Assembly: GCF_022712295.1 (NCBI RefSeq)
Contig: NZ_JALAGT010000042.1
Location: 1-9,191, forward strand
Reading direction: 5' to 3'
Source: Galactobacter sp.
GTDB lineage: Bacteria > Actinomycetota > Actinomycetes > Actinomycetales > Micrococcaceae
DNA length: 9,191 bases
The notes below the pieces were generated by a model. That model had not been told where the DNA came from. It did not search any database and was given only the letters and a program-made list of their open reading frames with translations. Each line of letters starts with the position of its first letter. Position 1 is the first letter of the stretch. This document shows, in pieces, positions 4,939 to 9,191 of this stretch. Made by a program: the position numbers and the translations under genes.

Positions 4939-6219
4939 TCAGGCGGAGAAGCGGGGGAAGGCGCCGCGACCGGCGTAGATGGCGGCGTCGCCCAGCTCCT
5001 CCTCGATGCGCAGCAGCTGGTTGTACTTGGCCACGCGCTCGGAACGAGCCGGAGCGCCGGTCTTGATCTGCCCGGAGTTCACGGCCACGGCCAGATCGGC
5101 GATGGTGGTGTCCTCGGTCTCGCCGGAACGATGGGAGACCATGGTGGTGTACTGCGCGCGCTGCGCGTCGGAAATGGCGTCCAGGGTCTCGGTGAGGGAG
5201 CCGATCTGATTGACCTTCACCAGCAGAGAGTTGGCCGCACCGTCCTTGATGCCGCGGGCCAGGCGCTCGGGGTTGGTGACGAAGAGGTCGTCGCCCACGA
5301 TCTGCACCTTGGTGCCCAGCTCGGAGGTGATGGTTGCCCAGCCCTCCCAGTCGTTCTCGTCCAGCGGATCCTCGATGGAGACCAGCGGGTAGGCGGCCAC
5401 GAGCTCGCCGTAGTAGCCGCTCATCTCAGCCGCCGTGTGCGGCTTGCCCTCGAACTGGTAGGCGCCGTCTTCGAAGAACTCGGAGGAGGCCACGTCCAGG
5501 GCCAGGGCGACGTCCTCGCCGGGGGTGAAGCCGGCCTTGGTGATGGCCTCGACGATCAGGTCCAGAGCCGCGCGGTTGGAGGGCAGGTTCGGAGCGAAGC
5601 CGCCCTCGTCGCCCAGGCCGGTGGAGAGGCCCTTCTCCTTCAGAACGGACTTCAGCGTGTGGTAGACCTCGGCGCCCCACTGCAGCGCCTCGGAGAACGT
5701 GGATGCGCCGACGGGAGCGATCATGAACTCCTGGATGTCCACGTCGGAGTCCGCGTGGGAGCCACCGTTCAAGATGTTCATCATGGGCACGGGCAGAACG
5801 TGCGCGTTGGGGCCGCCCAGGTACTTGTATAGGGGCAGGTTGGCGGACTCTGCGGCGGCGTGAGCCACGGCCAGAGAGACACCCAGGATGGCGTTGGCGC
5901 CCAGCACACCCTTGTTGGGGGTGCCATCCAGATCCAGCATGGTCTGGTCGATGAAACGCTGATCCGTGGCGTCCAGGCCCACGACCTTGGGACCGATCTG
6001 GTCGATCACGTTGTCGACGGCCTTGCGCACGCCCTTGCCCTGGTAGCGGTCGGCGTCGCCGTCGCGCAGCTCAACGGCTTCGAACTCGCCGGTGGAGGCA
6101 CCGGAGGGAACGCCTGCGCGGCCCAGAGAACCGTCGGTCAGGAGGACCTCGACCTCAAGGGTGGGGTTACCGCGGGAATCAAGGATCTCGCGGGCATGAA
6201 CGGCATCGATGAGAGCCAT
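4939..6219 (-). CDS. eno: Enolase (phosphopyruvate hydratase)
   Basis: This 426-residue cytoplasmic glycolytic enzyme interconverts 2-phosphoglycerate and phosphoenolpyruvate. The N-terminal domain opens with IDAVHAREILDSRGNPT (4-20) and carries the flexible loop SGASTG (39-44). NGGSHAD is at 151-157. DEGGFAPN (204-211) holds the general acid E205. Magnesium ligands are D242 (ALDVASSEF), E283 (SIEDPL) and D310 (VGDDLF). The catalytic lysine is K335 in the signature LLVKVNQIGSLTET (332-345), and SHRSGETED (362-370) is intact. Length and motifs are normal, so the enzyme should be active. A strong AAGGAG lies 10 bases before the ATG, consistent with high expression. It has its own promoter-like sequence in the gap after mazG, and is followed by a very stable hairpin before the ftsB-like gene. 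Confidence 0.98.
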   Translation of the reverse strand: MALIDAVHAREILDSRGNPTLEVEVLLTDGSLGRAGVPSGASTGEFEAVELRDGDADRYQGKGVRKAVDNVIDQIGPKVVGLDATDQRFIDQTMLDLDGTPNKGVLGANAILGVSLAVAHAAAESANLPLYKYLGGPNAHVLPVPMMNILNGGSHADSDVDIQEFMIAPVGASTFSEALQWGAEVYHTLKSVLKEKGLSTGLGDEGGFAPNLPSNRAALDLIVEAITKAGFTPGEDVALALDVASSEFFEDGAYQFEGKPHTAAEMSGYYGELVAAYPLVSIEDPLDENDWEGWATITSELGTKVQIVGDDLFVTNPERLARGIKDGAANSLLVKVNQIGSLTETLDAISDAQRAQYTTMVSHRSGETEDTTIADLAVAVNSGQIKTGAPARSERVAKYNQLLRIEEELGDAAIYAGRGAFPRFSA

Positions 6220-6229
6220 GGAAGCTTCT

Positions 6230-6235
6230 CTCCTT
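6230..6235 (-). promoter_or_regulatory. Strong eno Shine-Dalgarno, beside a CCCTTTTT motif
   Basis: AAGGAG on the minus strand (6235-6230) lies 10 bases before the ATG at 6219. The motif CATCCCTTTTT immediately upstream can form a small CCTT-TTTG-AAGG hairpin that covers part of this site. With only 4 bp, any control by that fold is speculative. Confidence 0.7.
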
Positions 6236-6236
6236 C

Positions 6237-6247
6237 AAAAAGGGATG
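6237..6247 (-). repeat. Third copy of CATCCCTTTT, in the eno leader
   Basis: The minus strand reads CATCCCTTTTT at 6247-6237, just before the eno ribosome binding site. It matches the two copies in front of DUF501 (4008-4039), on the same strand and also between genes. Its function is unknown. Confidence 0.6.
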
Positions 6248-6277
6248 GTCACGGTCTACGCTGACCGCTTCTGACGC

Positions 6278-6306
6278 AATACAGGCCGATGTCCAACGCA
6301 TTGCAA
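6278..6306 (-). promoter_or_regulatory. Candidate eno promoter
   Basis: On the minus strand TTGCAA (6306-6301) is followed after exactly 17 bases by TGTATT (6283-6278). Each matches four of six bases of the TTGACA/TATAAT consensus. Transcription would start near 6271, giving a leader of about 50 bases that includes the CATCCCTTTTT motif and the Shine-Dalgarno site. This is the only AT-rich stretch in the 142-bp mazG-eno gap, which otherwise shows no strong terminator. Confidence 0.5.
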
Positions 6307-6361
6307 GCCCAGCCTACCCATCCCCGGGCCCTTCCCGCCCACGATGTCCAGATCCATGCCG

Positions 6362-7108
6362 TCAGAGGACACGTTCCAGGGCGTTACGCAGCGCCGATTC
6401 CGCGTCCACGCCCGCGGAGCGGGCGCGTTGGACCAGCCTCAACAGCTCGTTCCCGATCACGTCTTGATCATCAGTGCCCGACGCCTCGTGCTCCCTTTCG
6501 TGCTCCGTCACCCCCGTGCTGGGCGCGGAGGCGCCTTCGGCGCCACGGCCGGGGACGGCGTCGTCGGGCATGGTGCGTTGCGGCAGCGCCGCGGCCCTGG
6601 ACAGCGCCTTCTGCGCCAACACCAGGGCGGGCAAGCTGCGCGGGAGGCCGCGCAGCGGGTCCGCCGCCTGGCTCGACGCATCCTCGCCACGTGCCGCCCG
6701 CTCCTGGGCCTTGGCCTGCTGCCAGGCCCGTTCCGCCGCCGCCGGGTCATGATCGGGGTGGTCCAGAACCGAACCGTCCGACGCGAAGACGTGCGTGTTA
6801 CGGCGCAGCAGCTTGTCGGTGAGGGCCTGGATCACGTCCACCAGGTCCAGGTCCCCGCGCTCCTCCCCCAGCCGGGCGTGGAGCAGGATCTGGAACAGGA
6901 CGTCGCCCAGTTCCGAGGCCAGGTGCGGGCCGAGGTCGCCGTGGCGCACGGTCTCGCTGACCTCGGCCGCCTCCTCCACCAGGTAGGGGGCCAGGGACTC
7001 GGGGGTGAGCCGAGCCGTCCAGCCGCACTCGGTGCGCAAAGCGTCGACGATGTCGATGAGCCGTTGGAGGGCGGCCGCAGGGTCACGGCGTGCCTGCTGC
7101 TCAGGCAT
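6362..7108 (-). CDS. mazG: MazG nucleoside triphosphate pyrophosphohydrolase
   Basis: This encodes 248 residues from the ATG at 7106-7108. MazG hydrolyses (d)NTPs to monophosphate and pyrophosphate, clearing damaged or excess nucleotides. The N-terminal domain carries the metal-binding helices EEAAE (45-49) and ELGD (66-69, within ASELGDVLFQILLHARL), then RRNTHVF (102-108) and LPALVLAQKA (159-168). The usual CPWD segment is altered to CGWTARLTPESL (28-39). A charged, low-complexity stretch (about 176-216) replaces much of the second domain. The end, IGNELLRLVQRARSAGVDAE (218-237), resembles the second MazG domain but lacks its metal-binding aspartate. The frame is open 34 codons further upstream, but that part lies inside the deaminase gene and GAGGG stands about 7 bases before this ATG. 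The start overlaps the deaminase stop by 8 bp (7101-7108), so translation is probably coupled. Confidence 0.9.
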   Translation of the reverse strand: MPEQQARRDPAAALQRLIDIVDALRTECGWTARLTPESLAPYLVEEAAEVSETVRHGDLGPHLASELGDVLFQILLHARLGEERGDLDLVDVIQALTDKLLRRNTHVFASDGSVLDHPDHDPAAAERAWQQAKAQERAARGEDASSQAADPLRGLPRSLPALVLAQKALSRAAALPQRTMPDDAVPGRGAEGASAPSTGVTEHEREHEASGTDDQDVIGNELLRLVQRARSAGVDAESALRNALERVL

Positions 7109-8255
7109 CCGCGCCCTCGGAACCCTCCAGGAGTTCGTCGTAGGTCTCCACGATGGTCTCCGCGAGATCCTGTTTGTCGTCCAGCCCCAGGAAGGACGCC
7201 TCCACCGCATTGAGTGTGAACTGCAGCAGATCCTCGACGTCGTAGTCGAAGGTTTCCACCAGCTGAGCCAGTTCGTCCGACACCGTGGTGTCCGACATCA
7301 GGCGGTTGTCCGGGGAGACCGTCACCACGAAGCCGGCCTGGTGCAGCAGGTCGATGGGGTGGGAGGCCAGGTCCTCACCCCAGGCGGCCGTGGCGCGGGT
7401 GTCCAGGTTGGAGGACGGGCAGACCTCCAGGGCGATCCCCCGGTCCCGGACCCACGTGGCGACCTCACCTGCGGAGAGCACTTCGACGCTCTCGCCGTCC
7501 TCGTCCACGTCCACCTCCTCTTCCAGGTCCTCCGCGATGCGCACGCCGTGGCCAAGGCGCAGCGCACGGCCGTCCACGAGCGCGGAGCGGATGGACTCCA
7601 GGCCGTCTCCTTCGCCCGCATGGATGGTGACGGGGAAGAGCTGTTCCGCCAACAGGTCCAGGGCCGGTTTGTGGGCCGAGGCGGGGAAGCCTGCCTCGGG
7701 TCCGGCCAGGTCGAAGCCCACCACGCCTGCGTCCCGATGCCGCAGGGCGGTCATCGCGACCTCTTCACTGCGGCTCCCCTGCCGCATGGCGGTGATGATC
7801 TGGGTGACCAGGATGTCGTGACCGACCGCCTCAGCTGCCGCCATGCCCTGGTCAAACCCGTCCGTCACTGCGGCGATGGCCTGATCCAGGGTGAGGCCCT
7901 GTTCCTGATGCTGTTCTGGTGCCCAACGCACCTCGGCGTAGACCACACCGTCCTGGACCAGGTCCTCGACGTACTCGCGGGCGATCCGGGTCAGGTTCTC
8001 CGCCGTCTGCATGACCGCCAGGGTCACGGCAAAGGTCTCCAGGTAGCGTTCCAGCGATCCCGCACGTGCCGAGTCCACGAACCAGTCGGCCAGATCGTCA
8101 GGGTCGGTGGCGGGCAGGCTCAGGCCGGCGGCGGCGGACAAGTCAATGATGGTGGACGGGCGCAGCCCCCCGTCCAGGTGCTCGTGGAGGGTGACCTTCG
8201 GGAGATCACGGATGTCCAGGGTCGGTTCGGCTTCGCGCGCGTTGTCTTGGCTCAC
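7101..8255 (-). CDS. add: Adenosine deaminase
   Basis: This 384-residue TIM-barrel metalloenzyme is expected to convert adenosine or deoxyadenosine to inosine or deoxyinosine in purine salvage. Zinc ligands are H24 and H26 (HEHLDGG, 24-30) and H212 (TIHAGEG, 210-216, which also holds the proton-shuttling E215). LGHG (234-237) carries the catalytic H236, and CPSSN is at 279-283. SPDNRLMS (314-321) supplies the last metal aspartate, D316; the following N317 stands where animal enzymes have a second aspartate, a variant I associate with actinobacterial deaminases. An acidic stretch (EDLEEEVDVDEDGE, 242-255) precedes CPSSN and is probably a surface loop. The start is GTG with no convincing ribosome site and a possible -10 box 8 bases upstream, so the mRNA may be leaderless. 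The stop overlaps mazG. Substrate identity is by family; related deaminases (adenine, aminofutalosine) are less likely. Confidence 0.92.
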   Translation of the reverse strand: MSQDNAREAEPTLDIRDLPKVTLHEHLDGGLRPSTIIDLSAAAGLSLPATDPDDLADWFVDSARAGSLERYLETFAVTLAVMQTAENLTRIAREYVEDLVQDGVVYAEVRWAPEQHQEQGLTLDQAIAAVTDGFDQGMAAAEAVGHDILVTQIITAMRQGSRSEEVAMTALRHRDAGVVGFDLAGPEAGFPASAHKPALDLLAEQLFPVTIHAGEGDGLESIRSALVDGRALRLGHGVRIAEDLEEEVDVDEDGESVEVLSAGEVATWVRDRGIALEVCPSSNLDTRATAAWGEDLASHPIDLLHQAGFVVTVSPDNRLMSDTTVSDELAQLVETFDYDVEDLLQFTLNAVEASFLGLDDKQDLAETIVETYDELLEGSEGADA

Positions 8256-8263
8256 GAAACCTA

Positions 8264-8290
8264 AGCCTACGTCGCCCTTCCAGTTGTGAA
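8264..8290 (-). promoter_or_regulatory. Candidate leaderless promoter of add
   Basis: On the minus strand TAGGCT (8269-8264, fits TAnnnT) lies 8 bases before the GTG start, and TTCACA (8290-8285) lies 15 bases further upstream. The -35 is the same hexamer as for ndh, but the spacer is short. The missing Shine-Dalgarno site agrees with a leaderless or nearly leaderless start. Confidence 0.4.
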
Positions 8291-8384
8291 CTCGACCGTC
8301 CGTGGACTTGCGCAGCGCCCTACCTATCCCACCGTCCGCTCAACCGTCGGAGGGCGTTGTATGTCGCCGGCCCTGTGCAAACCA

Positions 8385-8411
8385 CCGCTGCGCGAAACCT
8401 ACGTTCAGCGG
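8385..8411 (-). terminator. Possible terminator of the HNH gene
   Basis: CCGCTG (8385-8390) and CAGCGG (8406-8411) form a 6-bp stem directly after the stop codon at 8412-8414. The 15-base loop can pair further (GAA with TTC). On the minus strand TGGTTTGC follows, a weak T-rich tail. The rest of the 8256-8411 gap shows only the add promoter-like boxes and two copies of ACCGTCCG of unclear meaning. Confidence 0.35.
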
Positions 8412-9191
8412 TCACCCGGTGTCGGGGAATCGATCGGGCGGCGCGATGCGGCGCCTCGCCAATGCCGCCCGACGTTTCAGGGCTTGCACCGATTCGGGAG
8501 ATTCATGGGGTGGGTCCGGTGGAGGGCCGGACCGGATTCGAATGTGTTCCTTGGCCTGGTTGCAGGCGGCGCAGAGTCCTTGGCCGTTGGTTGCGGTGGT
8601 TGCTCCACCTGCCGAGTGAGGTTTGATGTGGTCGATCTGCCTGATCGGGGCACCGCAATACGGCGTCCTACAAACCTGGTCACGGGCTCGGATGAAGCGG
8701 GCCAGGCCCTTGGGGAAGAACCTGGACCTGGACTCCATCTGCGTCAGCGTCCCATCCTTCGGGTCGGTCCACAGCCTGCGAAGGGTGGCCCGGTCCTGCG
8801 CCGCCGCGTCGCGGACGATCTGCCGAGCCAATCCGGTGGGGACGGCACCGTATCCGTCCACGTGGGCCGGGGTGTCACTGAAACCCAGCAGGCCCAAATC
8901 CGTGATCATGATGAGGACTTCCACGTTGGGGCCGTGCTGGCAGGTCGTGGAAGTGAAGTGATCAAGGTCGGGCTGGCCGGTGCCGCAACTGTTGGTGGCT
9001 CCGGTTTTGCCGCCGGCTGGCTCGGTACCGGTGGATGATCCTTGGTACCAGCGGGTGTCGTTCTGGTGGGCCCGGGCGGCGCCGTCGCGGACCCAGGCCA
9101 CCAGCAGGGCCGCCTTGATCTGTCCCAGGGAGCGAGTGTCGCCGTGGGCCTTGAGCTTCTGCGCGTGGCGGGTCAGGGCCACCTCGATCGC
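8412..9191 (-). CDS. DUF222/HNH nuclease-like protein, 5' end cut by window
   Basis: The last 259 codons and the stop are present; the frame runs off the right edge, so the start is outside. The pattern is that of the actinobacterial DUF222-HNH family (the 13E12-repeat proteins of mycobacteria). The end of the DUF222 part includes GDTRSLGQIKA and, later, GYGAVPTGLARQI and RLWTDPKDG. The HNH module lies at about 8540-8680: CRTPYC, then IDHIKPHSAGG, TNGQGLC and CAACNQAKEH. The four cysteines (CxxxxC and CxxC) would bind zinc. The third catalytic position reads CNxxK rather than CHxxK, an HNN variant seen in other HNH proteins. The tail is proline- and arginine-rich. Members are usually multicopy, and their biological role is not established; mobile-element association is often suggested. 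No inverted repeats or target duplications mark an element here. GTG codons within the frame are not evidence of the true start. Confidence 0.85.
   Translation of the reverse strand, partial: AIEVALTRHAQKLKAHGDTRSLGQIKAALLVAWVRDGAARAHQNDTRWYQGSSTGTEPAGGKTGATNSCGTGQPDLDHFTSTTCQHGPNVEVLIMITDLGLLGFSDTPAHVDGYGAVPTGLARQIVRDAAAQDRATLRRLWTDPKDGTLTQMESRSRFFPKGLARFIRARDQVCRTPYCGAPIRQIDHIKPHSAGGATTATNGQGLCAACNQAKEHIRIRSGPPPDPPHESPESVQALKRRAALARRRIAPPDRFPDTG

Noticed and set aside
4927..5832. A 301-codon open frame on the plus strand
   Set aside because: It is antisense to enolase, which is unmistakable on the minus strand.
7109..7210. Upstream start for mazG, adding 34 residues
   Set aside because: The extension lies wholly within adenosine deaminase and encodes a W/R/P-rich shadow sequence; the ATG at 7106-7108 has a GAGGG site.
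7005..8264. A 419-codon open frame on the plus strand
   Set aside because: It is antisense to adenosine deaminase and the start of mazG, whose catalytic motifs are intact; the translation resembles no protein family I know.
8286..9038. A 250-codon open frame on the plus strand
   Set aside because: It lies antisense to the DUF222/HNH gene, which has recognisable zinc-finger and nuclease motifs.
1..9191. CRISPR array, insertion sequence or transposon ends
   Set aside because: There are no regularly spaced direct repeats, transposase, terminal inverted repeats or target duplications; the short repeats seen are hairpins or the three CATCCCTTTT copies.

Overview
This 9.2-kb window looks like chromosomal core DNA from a high-GC actinobacterium, most likely the order Micrococcales and perhaps the family Micrococcaceae. 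The grounds are the GC-rich third-codon bias, frequent GTG starts, several genes that appear to lack leaders, and the gene order mazG - eno - ftsB/divIC-like - DUF501 - ppx. That order matches the Mycobacterium tuberculosis Rv1021-Rv1026 region as I remember it. I cannot assign a genus from the sequence alone.

Layout. Positions 1-171 hold a tRNA-Leu(UAA) gene on the minus strand, with three perfect 7-bp hairpins on its 3' side. A divergent intergenic region (172-402) leads to an 82-residue, two-helix membrane protein on the plus strand (403-651), the only plus-strand protein gene. A strong, probably bidirectional terminator (679-726) separates it from the convergent minus-strand genes. All remaining genes are on the minus strand. 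In transcription order, from right to left, they are: a DUF222/HNH nuclease-like gene cut by the window edge (8412-9191), adenosine deaminase (7101-8255), mazG (6362-7108, overlapping the deaminase stop by 8 bp), enolase (4939-6219), an FtsB/DivIC-like septum protein (4052-4771), a DUF501 protein (3254-3985), an exopolyphosphatase of the Ppx/GppA family (2267-3232) and a type II NADH dehydrogenase (767-2161).

How the genes fit together. The deaminase and MazG are translationally coupled and both act on purine nucleosides or nucleotides. Enolase has its own promoter-like sequence, strong Shine-Dalgarno site and short leader. A UUCG-capped compound hairpin follows it, and could separate high eno expression from low ftsB expression. 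The ftsB-DUF501-ppx block is tightly spaced and probably one transcript. ndh has its own promoter-like sequence, placed so that its mRNA would be leaderless or nearly so; the deaminase shows a weaker version of the same arrangement.

I found no previously undescribed multi-gene system. The points most worth a second look are at the RNA and regulatory level: a tRNA-Leu(UAA) with a short class I variable region in a window with no visible TTA codon, a CATCCCTTTT motif repeated three times in two intergenic gaps of the eno-DUF501 block, the UUCG hairpin after eno, and the tandem hairpins behind the tRNA.
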